DNA from: Helcococcus sueciensis DSM 17243
GTDB taxonomy: Bacteria > Bacillota > Clostridia > Tissierellales > Peptoniphilaceae
Direction of reading: 5' to 3'
DNA length: 64,000 nucleotides
NCBI RefSeq assembly: GCF_000423145.1
Contig: NZ_AUHK01000007.1
Coordinates: 1 to 64,000, forward strand
Below, piece by piece: positions 52,982 to 62,584 of the stretch. The notes under the pieces are model-generated. The model was not told the origin of the DNA and did not search any database. It saw only the letters and a program-made list of their open reading frames with translations. How positions within the stretch are numbered: position 1 is the stretch's first letter; every line of letters starts with the position of its first letter. The position numbers and the translations under genes are program-made.

Positions 52982-55330
52982 ATGGAACAAAACACAATTA
53001 ACACATTAGAATGGGTTAAAATACAAGAAAAATTAATAGAATATTGTGCATCTAATCTAGGTAAAGAAAAAGCTTCAAAGATAATGCCATTATATGAGAA
53101 GTCTAAAATTGAACATATGTTAAATAAGACAGAAGATGCAATTGAGCTTATAAGAAAATTTTCATTTCCACCTTTATATGGTATTCATGATTTAAAGTCG
53201 ATTGTAAAAAGACTTAAAAAACAAGCGATACTCGAAAATTATGAATTTATGCAAATAGCTGATTCACTCAGAGTATCACAAAGTCTTAAAGATTATAAAT
53301 CAGAATATGAAGGTGAAAATATAATATCAGTTCAAATAGATAAGCTTTATACCAATATCAGGATACAAAGAGAGATTGAAAGAATTATAGTAGATGATGA
53401 GACTATTGCTGATGATGCTTCAAGGACACTTTATAATATTAGAAAATCAATAAAAGATAAAGAAGATGAAGCAAGAGCTAAATTACAATCTATGGTAAAA
53501 GGCGACAATATAAATCTTCAAGATGGTTTTATAACTATGAGAGATGGAAGATATGTAGTTCCTGTAAAGGCTGGAGCTAGATCAAAGGTTCCAGGAATTG
53601 CACATGATTTGTCATCTTCTGGACAAACTATATATATCGAACCCATGGAAATTGTTGAAATCAACAATAAAATTAGAGATTTAGAAATTGAAGAAATTGA
53701 AGAGATTAGAAGAATACTTAAAGAACTTTCAGAAATGGTATTTATGTATCATGAAGAAATTGAAAATAATCAATATCATTTAGTAGATTTAGATTTTACA
53801 TTTGCAAAGGCAAAATATGCTTTAGATATGGGATATCATAGACCTTTAATTAATGATGAAAAAATTATTGATATAAAAAATGCAAAACATCCTCTATTAA
53901 AGGGAGAAGTAGTTCCTATAGATATAAGATTGGGCGATACATTCAAGGCTTTAGTGATTACAGGTCCAAATACTGGTGGTAAAACTGTATCATTAAAAAC
54001 TTTAGGTTTAATAATTCTAATGTCTCAAGCAGGACTATTTATACCAGCGGATGATTTCTCAAAAATAAGCATTTTTGATGAGATATATACTGATATAGGA
54101 GATAATCAAAGTATTGAACAATCTTTATCTACATTTTCAGCATCAATGAAAAATATAGTTCACATATTAGAACATGCAGATGAGAATTCTTTAGTATTAT
54201 TTGACGAGCTTGGAAATGGTACAGATCCGGTAGAAGGAGCTGCTCTTGCCATGGCAATCATCGATACATTGGTAAAAAGAGGAACATTGCTTGTTTCGAC
54301 TACTCATTATAGCGAGTTGAAGCTATATGCAATGTCAACGGAAGATGTACAAAATGCAAATGTAGAATTTGACGTAGAAACTTTATCACCAAAATATAAA
54401 TTAACAATTGGTAGACCAGGTAAATCAAATGCTTTTGAAATCTCAAAAAGACTTGGACTAGATAATGAGATATTGAGAATAGCTGGAACATATTTATCTG
54501 AAGAAAATAAAGATTTTGAAGATATAATAGCAAGTATTGAAGAAGATAAATCTGTATTGGAAGCAGAGATTAGAGAAACAAATAAAGAAAAATTAAGATA
54601 TAAAAAATTAATTGAAGATTTTAATAAAGATTTTGAAAATAAAAAACAAAAAGCTTTAGATGAAGTAGAAGAAGCAAAAATTGAAGCACGTAGAATATTA
54701 GAAGATGCTAAAAATGAATCTAAAAATATGCTAAAACTTGCAAAATCAAAAAGCAAATCTCAAACCGCAGATATTGATAGAACTTATACTAAAATTAATG
54801 AAAAGTATAAAGATATTAGTGGTCAATATGAAAATAAATCAAAAACAAAAAATAGAGTTAATAAAAATCTAGACTTGAAGCTTGGTGAAACTGTAAGAGT
54901 TATTTCGATGAATGATTTAGCTACCGTTCAAACTTTACCTGACAATAAAGGAGATTTGATGGTTCAAATGGGTATATTAAAATTTAATATACATATAAGT
55001 GATATTGAAAAAACTGATGAAGACATCCAAAAAGAAAAATCTAAGTCATCTTACAGAAAATTAATGATGAATGCATCGGATAGAAATACAAGTCAAGAAA
55101 TTGATTTAAGAGGATTAAATGTCGAAGAAGCAAGGATTGAAATAGATAGATTTTTTGATACTTCATCTTTAATAGGCATGAAAAAGGTTTATTTAATACA
55201 CGGAAAAGGAACTGGAGCTTTAAGGTCTGGTGTAATTGAGTATTTGAAAAAATCAAATTATGTAAAAGAATACAGAATAGGAAATCATGATGAGGGAGGA
55301 GCTGGTGTTACAGTAGTGACACTAAAATAA
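52982..55330 (+). CDS. mutS2: Endonuclease MutS2
   Basis: MutS2 is a MutS paralogue that suppresses recombination and, in some Firmicutes, rescues collided ribosomes. The 782-residue protein lacks the mismatch-recognition domain, starting directly with the lever region. The ATPase has ITGPNTGGKTVSLKTLGL (about residue 326), the Walker B region LVLFDELGNGTDPVEGAALA and STTHYSELK. A coiled coil (about 515-620) leads to a linker and the C-terminal Smr domain (DLRGLNVEEARIEIDRFFD, HGKGTGALRSGV). ATGGAG precedes the start. Confidence 0.96.
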   Translation: MEQNTINTLEWVKIQEKLIEYCASNLGKEKASKIMPLYEKSKIEHMLNKTEDAIELIRKFSFPPLYGIHDLKSIVKRLKKQAILENYEFMQIADSLRVSQSLKDYKSEYEGENIISVQIDKLYTNIRIQREIERIIVDDETIADDASRTLYNIRKSIKDKEDEARAKLQSMVKGDNINLQDGFITMRDGRYVVPVKAGARSKVPGIAHDLSSSGQTIYIEPMEIVEINNKIRDLEIEEIEEIRRILKELSEMVFMYHEEIENNQYHLVDLDFTFAKAKYALDMGYHRPLINDEKIIDIKNAKHPLLKGEVVPIDIRLGDTFKALVITGPNTGGKTVSLKTLGLIILMSQAGLFIPADDFSKISIFDEIYTDIGDNQSIEQSLSTFSASMKNIVHILEHADENSLVLFDELGNGTDPVEGAALAMAIIDTLVKRGTLLVSTTHYSELKLYAMSTEDVQNANVEFDVETLSPKYKLTIGRPGKSNAFEISKRLGLDNEILRIAGTYLSEENKDFEDIIASIEEDKSVLEAEIRETNKEKLRYKKLIEDFNKDFENKKQKALDEVEEAKIEARRILEDAKNESKNMLKLAKSKSKSQTADIDRTYTKINEKYKDISGQYENKSKTKNRVNKNLDLKLGETVRVISMNDLATVQTLPDNKGDLMVQMGILKFNIHISDIEKTDEDIQKEKSKSSYRKLMMNASDRNTSQEIDLRGLNVEEARIEIDRFFDTSSLIGMKKVYLIHGKGTGALRSGVIEYLKKSNYVKEYRIGNHDEGGAGVTVVTLK

Positions 55331-55332
55331 TT

Positions 55333-57024
55333 ATGGATTATAAATTAGAAATTAGTAATTTGCTTGGAGGATTAGATATTGGTTTATCTCAGGACGAAAT
55401 ATTAAATCTAATAGAAGTACCTAAAAACAAAGAATTGGGAGATTTTTCTTTTCCGACGTTTAGATTAGCTAAAACAATGAGAAAAGCTCCTAATATAATT
55501 GCTGAAGACTTAGTAAGTAAGATACAATCAGAATTATTTAGCGAAGTTAAAACAGCTGGACCCTATATCAATTTTTATTTAGATCAAACTAAATTTAATC
55601 AAATAGTACTTGAAAAGGTGTTTGAAGAAAAATATAAATATGGTTCATCAAAAATGGGTGAGGGAAAATTAGTTACTATTGACTATAGCTCTCCAAATAT
55701 TGCTAAACCTTTCCATATAGGACATATAAGATCTACCGTTATTGGAGATTCATTAAAGAGAATATTTAGATTTTTAGGTTTTACTGTAGAAAGTATTAAC
55801 TATTTGGGAGACTATGGTACACAATTCGGAGTTCTTATTTCTGCGTATTTAAAATGGGGAGATAAAGAAGTCATAGATAAAGATCCTATTAGAGAATTGT
55901 TGAAATTATATGTAAGATATACAAAAGAGTCAGAATCAGACCCTGCGTTAAAAGATGAAGCAAGAGCATGGTTCAAAAAACTTGAAGAAAAAGATGAGTT
56001 TGCTCTAGAAACTTGGAGATGGTTTAAAGAAATAAGTTTGAAAGAATTCAATCGTGTATATGACATGTTAGGAATTGAATTTGAATCTTATAATGGGGAA
56101 TATTTCCATGCACAATTTATACCTGAAATTAGAGAAGAAATTGAAAAGTCAGGTCTATTATATGAGTCAGAAGGTGCTCAAGTAATAGATATGGGTGAAG
56201 AAAATCCACCAGCAATGATTTTTAAGAGTGATGGATCGTCTTCATATATTACAAGAGATATGGCTACTGCAAGATATAGAAAGCAACATTATGATTTTTA
56301 TAAAAATATATATGTTGTAGCTACTCAACAAAATCTTCATTTTATAAGTTTATTTAAGATTTTAGATAAAATGGGATATGACTGGGCAAAAGATTGTGTT
56401 CACGTATCATTTGGAATGGTAAGTGTTAAAGAGGGGACATTATCAACTCGAAGAGGAAATGTAATCTTTTTAGAAGATGTATTGAATAAAGCTATTGAGA
56501 AGACTGAAGAAATAATTGCAGCAAGAAATCCAAATCTTGAAAATAAAGATGAAATTGCTAAAGATGTAGGTATTGGAGCTGTAAAATTCCAAGAATTATT
56601 CAATCAAAGAGTAAAAGATTATGTTTTTGACTGGGATCAATTATTAAACTTTGAAGGTGAGACTGGTCCTTATGTACAATATGCACATGCAAGAGCAAAT
56701 CAAATTTTAGAAAAAATAGATATCGAAATTACTGATGATGTTGATTTTTCTTTATTAAAGGAACCGCAAGAAATTGAATTAATTAAATCAATATACAATG
56801 CTCCTGAAGCTATTATTCAAGCTATGGAGAAATATGAGCCATTTATAATTACTAGACATGTTACAGAAATAGCACAAAAATTCAATTCATTCTATAATAG
56901 TATTCATATTTTGAATTCTGAAGAAGAAGAGAAAAAAGCTAGAGCATTATTAGTATATGCAACAAAAGTGACAATTCATAATTTATTAGATTTATTAGGA
57001 ATTAAATCACCTAATAAAATGTAG
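55333..57024 (+). CDS. argS: Arginyl-tRNA synthetase
   Basis: ArgS charges tRNA-Arg; it is a class I synthetase that needs tRNA to activate arginine. The 563 residues include the N-terminal Add-1 domain, the HIGH-type motif in SPNIAKPFHIGHIRST, INYLGDYGTQFG, the KMSKS-region counterpart EGTLSTRRGNVIFLEDV, and the C-terminal alpha-helical anticodon-binding domain (GPYVQYAHARANQIL). It starts two bases after the mutS2 stop, with a poor ribosome site, so coupling to mutS2 is likely. Confidence 0.97.
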   Translation: MDYKLEISNLLGGLDIGLSQDEILNLIEVPKNKELGDFSFPTFRLAKTMRKAPNIIAEDLVSKIQSELFSEVKTAGPYINFYLDQTKFNQIVLEKVFEEKYKYGSSKMGEGKLVTIDYSSPNIAKPFHIGHIRSTVIGDSLKRIFRFLGFTVESINYLGDYGTQFGVLISAYLKWGDKEVIDKDPIRELLKLYVRYTKESESDPALKDEARAWFKKLEEKDEFALETWRWFKEISLKEFNRVYDMLGIEFESYNGEYFHAQFIPEIREEIEKSGLLYESEGAQVIDMGEENPPAMIFKSDGSSSYITRDMATARYRKQHYDFYKNIYVVATQQNLHFISLFKILDKMGYDWAKDCVHVSFGMVSVKEGTLSTRRGNVIFLEDVLNKAIEKTEEIIAARNPNLENKDEIAKDVGIGAVKFQELFNQRVKDYVFDWDQLLNFEGETGPYVQYAHARANQILEKIDIEITDDVDFSLLKEPQEIELIKSIYNAPEAIIQAMEKYEPFIITRHVTEIAQKFNSFYNSIHILNSEEEEKKARALLVYATKVTIHNLLDLLGIKSPNKM

Positions 57025-57032
57025 GAGGATTA

Positions 57033-57737
57033 ATGAATATTATTTCTGACGTAATAAATGTAAATAAAAGTGCATTAAACAAAACATTTAAAAATCTAAA
57101 ATATATACCTCTATTAGCATTAGTTATTTTAGGATTAACTGTAGCTGAATTTTGGGTTCAAACATTACTATCCGGATTTGATGGTGGAATAAATTTTTTA
57201 TTAGGATTCGCTAGATATATCGTATCCATAGTCTTTGGTGCTGCTTTAATTGGAATATTATATGATTTAGTCTTATATAATAGATTTAGAATAAATGGAA
57301 TTATAGATGGTTATAAAACATTTTTTGGACCATTTTCATCAGTTATGTTTCCATATGTGTTATTAGAATATCTATTTTTATTTTTAGGAACAACAAGTTC
57401 AATATTCAATATGATAGGAACTTTAATACTGTTTGGAATCATGTCATTATTATATGAAGAAGTGTATATTGCTAATAATTATGGGGTAGAAGCTTATTCA
57501 CATATATTATCTTTCTTAAAAGAAAATATATTACACTGGATAATTCCATTAGTATTTTATGTTTTTTTACAATATAGAATGCAATTTGTAGGATTAGCAA
57601 TATTTAATATCTCATATTTAGTACAATCATTAGTATACTCATTACTTCTTGCATTTATATATTTATATAAAGGTTATTTATTTACTATACTTTATAACTC
57701 ATCAAGAAGAAAAAGAGAATTTGAAGGGATGTTTTAA
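57033..57737 (+). CDS. Integral membrane protein of unknown function
   Basis: I do not recognise this family. The 234-residue protein has about six hydrophobic helices (near 27-45, 55-85, 105-125, 128-145, 168-190, 195-225) with a cytoplasmic loop around residue 90-100 and a basic C-terminus (SSRRKREFEG). There are no catalytic motifs. The start follows TAGGAGGATTA, 8 bases after argS, and the next gene begins 3 bases beyond its stop, so it is in the argS-TPR operon. It could be a structural or trafficking membrane protein. Confidence 0.65.
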   Translation: MNIISDVINVNKSALNKTFKNLKYIPLLALVILGLTVAEFWVQTLLSGFDGGINFLLGFARYIVSIVFGAALIGILYDLVLYNRFRINGIIDGYKTFFGPFSSVMFPYVLLEYLFLFLGTTSSIFNMIGTLILFGIMSLLYEEVYIANNYGVEAYSHILSFLKENILHWIIPLVFYVFLQYRMQFVGLAIFNISYLVQSLVYSLLLAFIYLYKGYLFTILYNSSRRKREFEGMF

Positions 57738-57740
57738 TTA

Positions 57741-58844
57741 ATGAATCCAATTGAGAAATATTTTAGACAAAAAACAAATAAGTTGTCATATATAGAACTT
57801 AAAGACAATATTAATAAATATAATTCATTGGGGATATCTGATATCCCCTTACCAATTTTATTAGAAGAAATGGTAGATGGAATTACTACAAATAATTTCG
57901 ATAATGAAATAAAAATGGAATATATTTTTAATGGAATTTTATTTAATATCGCAATTGACAATGAATTTTTATATATAAATGAATATAAAGAAATACTAAA
58001 AAAAGCTTTTGAAAATCCATCAAATTATGCCATGAAAAAGTCTGTGGAAAATATAGGTAAAGATATAGAAAAAGCTTTATTATATTCAAGAGCAGCTTTT
58101 ATACTGGATGAAAAGAATGAACTTGCAGCATATAACTATGCATCTATGCTTTGGGGATTAGATGTATCAGAGGATGAGAGACATATATTTGTAGAAGAAG
58201 CTGTAAGAATTCTTCAAAGGATATTAAATTTCAATAATGAAAATCCTTTTGCAAATTTTGAGATGGGAAATATTTCAAAATCAACTGGTGAATATATAAA
58301 GGCGAATAGCTATTTCAAAAGAGCATTGGATAATACAGATAATGAAGAATTAAAAGAATCTATAAGAGATCAAATGCAAAAAGTAGCTCCTGATGTTGCT
58401 GTTGAAAATGCAATTTATTTAATTAACAAGATGAATTATAGTTCTGCAATTACAGAACTTATGGAAGCTAGAAAAAATTCATCAAGATTTGATATTCCTT
58501 ATTATATAGCAATATCATATATGAATCAGGAAAATCCTGAAATGGCCGAAAGATATTTTGAAGAGGCTATAGATAAAGGTGCTGACTTTGCAACTTTATA
58601 CACAGATTATATCTATGTAAAGTATATTTTAGAAAAGGATTTTGAAGCATTACAAATTGCAGATGAGGCTATTGAAAAATATCCTACTGAATTAAAACTT
58701 AGATATAATAGAGCAATCATAAATATATCACTAAAAAGATTTGATAAGGCAAATGAAGATTTTGATTTCATACTAGAATATTCAGATCTTTCAGATGAAT
58801 TTTTCAATCAAATTATGAAAATAAAACATCAAATTGGAGAGTAA
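57741..58844 (+). CDS. TPR-repeat protein
   Basis: The 367-residue protein has an N-terminal part without a recognised family, then from about residue 100 tandem helix pairs of TPR type (for example ENPFANFEMGNISKSTGEYIK and NPEMAERYFEEAIDKGADF), which usually bind peptides or other proteins. No signal peptide or membrane helix is present, so it is cytosolic. It lies 3 bases after a membrane protein gene and overlaps the next gene's ribosome site, suggesting joint expression; it might work with the membrane protein. Binding partner unknown. Confidence 0.75.
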   Translation: MNPIEKYFRQKTNKLSYIELKDNINKYNSLGISDIPLPILLEEMVDGITTNNFDNEIKMEYIFNGILFNIAIDNEFLYINEYKEILKKAFENPSNYAMKKSVENIGKDIEKALLYSRAAFILDEKNELAAYNYASMLWGLDVSEDERHIFVEEAVRILQRILNFNNENPFANFEMGNISKSTGEYIKANSYFKRALDNTDNEELKESIRDQMQKVAPDVAVENAIYLINKMNYSSAITELMEARKNSSRFDIPYYIAISYMNQENPEMAERYFEEAIDKGADFATLYTDYIYVKYILEKDFEALQIADEAIEKYPTELKLRYNRAIINISLKRFDKANEDFDFILEYSDLSDEFFNQIMKIKHQIGE

Positions 58845-58845
58845 T

Positions 58846-59094
58846 ATGACTGTTGGAGAACTTATTTTAACAAATAAAGATAGATATACTAAAGTATATT
58901 TAATTAAAAATGACAAATTAACAAATGAAGCAGTATTTGTTAAAGCAGATGAAAAGTCCTTAGATGAGAAAACAATATTAATTGAAGCGAAAGATTATTT
59001 TATACTTGATAAAGAAGGTATTGATGAAATCTTTGGAAATTCTAAAGATTTAAATGTTAATGATGAGGACAAAGTTCTTCTTATAGGAATATAA
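58846..59094 (+). CDS. Small conserved-looking protein of unknown function (82 residues)
   Basis: I do not recognise this protein. The start at 58846 follows GGAGAGTAAT; a TTG 12 bases upstream is unlikely. The 82 residues begin MTVGELILTNKDRYTKVYLI, alternating charged and hydrophobic positions, suggesting a small beta-rich fold, and end DKVLLIGI. No signal or membrane segment. It begins two bases after the TPR gene and ends that operon. Confidence 0.6.
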   Translation: MTVGELILTNKDRYTKVYLIKNDKLTNEAVFVKADEKSLDEKTILIEAKDYFILDKEGIDEIFGNSKDLNVNDEDKVLLIGI

Positions 59095-59101
59095 AATATG
59101 A

Positions 59102-59170
59102 TTGACAAATCTGTATATAATTTATAACATAAAGTATATAAGGGATTGGAAAAGTTTCAATCCCTTTTTG
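59102..59170 (+). terminator. Promoter-like element followed directly by a terminator
   Basis: AAGGGATTG (59140-59148) pairs with CAATCCCTT (59158-59166), followed by TTTG, a terminator for the operon. Immediately before it are TTGACA (59102-59107), 17 bases and TAACAT (59125-59130). If that promoter is real, its start point would lie at or next to the hairpin. Confidence 0.65.
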
Positions 59171-59227
59171 TTTGTAAATATAGATTAATATAAACTAAAA
59201 ATTAATTTTTTATTTTATGGAGGAAAA

Positions 59228-59965
59228 ATGAATTTTTTTAAATTTTTTATGAGGCCTGAGTTAGATTATACAACTATAACTCCATTTAGTCCTCTTCATA
59301 TACTTGCACTAATTATTTTAATACCTTTTATCATATTTGCTGCAAGTTATAAGAATAAATCTGAGAAATCAAAATTAAAATTCAAAAAAATATTAGGATG
59401 GACGATGATAGTAACACAAACTGTAATTTACATATGGTTTGTTTGGTCAGGTACATTTACTATTCATGAATCCTTGCCAATGTATTCTTGTAGAGTGGTT
59501 ATTTTATTCTTTATATATGATATATTTATAGGTAATAGCAATATTAAGAAAGTTTCTATATATTGGGGACTAATGGGTGGAATATTAGCGATGTCAGTTC
59601 CAGATATGTATCAGTATAAATTTCCACATATAACAAATTTTCATTTCTTTATATTCCATTATTGTTTGTTAATAGGAGCTGTTTTTTATATAGTAGCAGA
59701 CCAAGTAAAATTAACATCTAAAGATTTATTATATGTATTGAAATTTACGCTAATATATAATTTAGGATTATTGATATTTAATTTATTATTATCAACTGCA
59801 TATCCGACAGCAAATTATGGATTTTTAGTAAATCCACCAGCAGTACTTTCTAGTATTGTACCATTAAGTGGACCTATATATATGATTATTGCTCAATCAT
59901 TGTATTTGATTTCAATAGTTGCAATGCATGGTGTATATTTATTGATAAGAAAAATATTTAAATAA
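59228..59965 (+). CDS. YwaF-like TIGR02206 membrane protein
   Basis: A 245-residue integral membrane protein with about seven helices, fitting the YwaF/TIGR02206 family of unknown function. It shows the conserved N-terminal FFKFFMRPELDYTTITPFSP, then FSPLHILAL, LPMYSCRVVI and PDMYQYKFPHITNFHFFIFH, a His/Asp-containing stretch at the membrane surface. TATGGAGGAAAA precedes the start. It lies upstream of yvcK and may be co-transcribed with it. The family has no established biochemical role. Confidence 0.8.
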   Translation: MNFFKFFMRPELDYTTITPFSPLHILALIILIPFIIFAASYKNKSEKSKLKFKKILGWTMIVTQTVIYIWFVWSGTFTIHESLPMYSCRVVILFFIYDIFIGNSNIKKVSIYWGLMGGILAMSVPDMYQYKFPHITNFHFFIFHYCLLIGAVFYIVADQVKLTSKDLLYVLKFTLIYNLGLLIFNLLLSTAYPTANYGFLVNPPAVLSSIVPLSGPIYMIIAQSLYLISIVAMHGVYLLIRKIFK

Positions 59966-59987
59966 TATAAACTATATAGAGGTAGAT

Positions 59988-60968
59988 ATGAAGATTACTA
60001 AAATATGGCCAGAGCCTCATATCGTTGCTATTGGAGGTGGTAGTGGAATTTCCGCATTACTTCCAGGATTAAAAAAGATTACTAGTAAAATTACAGCGGT
60101 AATTACTGTGGCAGATGATGGTGGTTCAACTGGAAGATTAAGAGAAGATATGGGAATAATTGCCCCAGGAGATATTAGAAATTGCCTTGTAGCACTTGCG
60201 AATACAGATAAATATATGAAACAATTATTCGATTATAGATTCGCATCTGGTGATTTAGAAGGTCATAGTTTTGGAAATTTATTTATAGCTGCTATGTCAG
60301 ATATTTATAAGGATTTTGGAAAAGCTGTATATAGAACAGGAGAAGTACTTTCAATTACTGGAAAAGTGTTACCTTTGACACTTGAAAATACAGATTTAAT
60401 AGCTGAACTTGAAAATGGAGAAATGATTCGAGGTGAATCTAAAATTCCTGAAAAAGTTATAGAGTCAAAATCTAAGATAAAAAAAATAAAACTTGATCCA
60501 GAAGATATTGAGATTTTTGAAGATGCTAAAAAAGATATATTAGAAGCAGATATTGTAATATTTGGTCCAGGAAGTCTTTACACATCTTTAATACCAAATT
60601 TATTAGCAAAAGATATGGTTGATTTAATCTTACAATCAAGAGCTAAAGTCTATTATATAGTAAATGCTGTAACTCAAGAAGGAGAAACTACAGATTATAG
60701 TGTATACGACCATTATAAAGCTATTATTGATCATGCTGAAAAGAAATTTATAGACTCGATAATAGTAAATAAAAAGATACCAAAAGATGAGATTATTGGA
60801 AAATATCATAAAGTAAATTCAGACTTAGTAATATTAACGGATGAAGAAAGACGATATTTTGAAAAAGAAAATATTGAAATCATTGAAGATGATATAATTG
60901 AAATAAAAGACGGAAAGATTAGACATTATGCTGATAAAATAGCAAAAGTCTTATTCAATCATAATTAA
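59988..60968 (+). CDS. yvcK: YvcK/CofD-like gluconeogenesis factor
   Basis: YvcK-family proteins bind UDP-sugars and in Bacillus are needed for normal cell wall formation on gluconeogenic carbon. The 326 residues contain the nucleotide-binding VAIGGGSGISALLPGLK, VADDGGSTGRLREDM, APGDIRNCLVALA, and GHSFGNLFIAAM, all matching the CofD-like fold. IFGPGSLYTSLIPNLL follows. AGAGGTAGAT precedes the start. In many Firmicutes it pairs with rapZ and whiA; neither is adjacent here. The next gene, an ABC-F protein, begins 9 bases later. Confidence 0.93.
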   Translation: MKITKIWPEPHIVAIGGGSGISALLPGLKKITSKITAVITVADDGGSTGRLREDMGIIAPGDIRNCLVALANTDKYMKQLFDYRFASGDLEGHSFGNLFIAAMSDIYKDFGKAVYRTGEVLSITGKVLPLTLENTDLIAELENGEMIRGESKIPEKVIESKSKIKKIKLDPEDIEIFEDAKKDILEADIVIFGPGSLYTSLIPNLLAKDMVDLILQSRAKVYYIVNAVTQEGETTDYSVYDHYKAIIDHAEKKFIDSIIVNKKIPKDEIIGKYHKVNSDLVILTDEERRYFEKENIEIIEDDIIEIKDGKIRHYADKIAKVLFNHN

Positions 60969-60977
60969 GGAGTTAGT

Positions 60978-62576
60978 ATGATTAATGTAAATGATTTAAG
61001 TTATATTCTTCCTGATAGAAAATTATTTGATGAAGTTGATTTGCAATTTACACCAGGTAATTGTTATGGAATTATAGGTGCAAATGGAGCAGGGAAATCA
61101 ACATTTTTAAAGATTTTATCAGGAGAAATAGAACCAACTAGTGGTCATGTTTCGTACCAAGGTAATCTAAAACTTTCAAAATTAAATCAAGATCATTATG
61201 CATTTGAAGAAAATGAAGTTTTAGATACTGTTTTAATGGGAGACGAAGAGTTATATAAAATTGCTAAAGAAAAAGATGCAATTTATATGAAGGAAGATTT
61301 TAGTGATGAAGATGGAATAAAAGCTGCAGAGCTTGAAATTGAATTTGCAGAAAAAGGTGGATATGAATCAGAAGCTGAAGCATCTACACTTCTTCAAGGA
61401 CTTGGAATTGAAGTTTCAAAGCATAATTTGCAAATGAAGGACTTAAAAGAATCTGATAAGATTAAAGTTTTATTAGCTCAAGCTTTATATGGTAAACCAG
61501 ATGTATTGCTTCTTGACGAGCCGACAAATGGTATTGATTTAAAAGCTGTTTATTGGTTGCAAGAGTTTTTAATTAATTTTGAAGGAATAGTAATAGTAGT
61601 ATCTCATGATAGATATTTCTTAAATGAAGTATGTACAGTAATGGTTGATATAGATTTTGCAAAAATCAGAATGTTTACAGGTAATTATGATTTTTGGTAT
61701 GAATCTTCAAAATTAGCAGAAAAATTAGCTAAAGAAGAAAATAAAAAGAAGGAAGATCAAGTAAAATCATTAAAAGAATTTATTTCAAGATTCTCCGCAA
61801 ATAAATCTAAATCAAAACAAGCTACATTTAGAAAGAAGTTATTAGAAAAAATAACTCTTGATGATATTAAACCATCATCAAGAAGATATCCATTTGTCGG
61901 ATTTACACTATCAAGACAAGCTGGAAATGAAATTTTAACAGTAGAAAATTTAAATGTAGAACAAAATGGAAATCCATTAATCAAAAATTTAAGCTTTAGA
62001 GTTGAAAAAGAAGATAAAATAGGTTTCATAGGAAATGAAATAGCGATAACAAAATTGTTTGAAATTATTGCTAAAGAAGATGAAGAATACCAAGAAAATT
62101 TCAAATGGGGTCAGACAATTTCTAAAGAATATTTCCCAAAAGATAATACAGAATATTTTGAAAATGTAAATTTAAATCTTGTTGATTGGTTGAGACAATA
62201 TTCAAAAGAAAAATCAGAACAATTTATACGTGGTTTCCTAGGGAAAATGTTATTTTCAGGGGATGAAGTATATAAAGATGCTTCAGTTCTTTCCGGGGGA
62301 GAAAAAGTTAGAATGATGTTTTCTAAAATAATGGTTGAACCATCAAATATGATTATTTTAGATCAACCAACAAATCATTTGGATTTAGAGTCAATTGAAG
62401 CAGTGAATAATGGTCTAATTAGCTATAAAGGAAATATAATGTTTACATCTCTTGACCATCAATTTGTGAACTCAATTGCAAATAGAATTATTGAAATATT
62501 TGATGATGGAACATATAGAGATGAAAAGATAACATATGATGAATATATTGAAAAATATTTAGTTAAAAAGGATTAA
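60978..62576 (+). CDS. ABC-F family ATPase with one degenerate site (YkpA/YbiT-like)
   Basis: A soluble twin-ATPase ribosome factor, 532 residues. The first cassette has intact Walker A GANGAGKST (34-42) and Walker B LDEPTNGID, but its signature reads LKESDK instead of LSGGE. The second has lost Walker A (GNEIAITK, about 350-357), keeps signature LSGGEKVRM and has DQPTNHLD (about 461), with Gln in place of the catalytic Glu. In the folded protein the intact Walker A faces the intact signature, so one of the two ATP sites should work. The YkpA/YbiT branch often shows such asymmetry. AAGGAG precedes the start. It follows yvcK. Confidence 0.9.
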   Translation: MINVNDLSYILPDRKLFDEVDLQFTPGNCYGIIGANGAGKSTFLKILSGEIEPTSGHVSYQGNLKLSKLNQDHYAFEENEVLDTVLMGDEELYKIAKEKDAIYMKEDFSDEDGIKAAELEIEFAEKGGYESEAEASTLLQGLGIEVSKHNLQMKDLKESDKIKVLLAQALYGKPDVLLLDEPTNGIDLKAVYWLQEFLINFEGIVIVVSHDRYFLNEVCTVMVDIDFAKIRMFTGNYDFWYESSKLAEKLAKEENKKKEDQVKSLKEFISRFSANKSKSKQATFRKKLLEKITLDDIKPSSRRYPFVGFTLSRQAGNEILTVENLNVEQNGNPLIKNLSFRVEKEDKIGFIGNEIAITKLFEIIAKEDEEYQENFKWGQTISKEYFPKDNTEYFENVNLNLVDWLRQYSKEKSEQFIRGFLGKMLFSGDEVYKDASVLSGGEKVRMMFSKIMVEPSNMIILDQPTNHLDLESIEAVNNGLISYKGNIMFTSLDHQFVNSIANRIIEIFDDGTYRDEKITYDEYIEKYLVKKD

Positions 62577-62584
62577 GGTATTTA

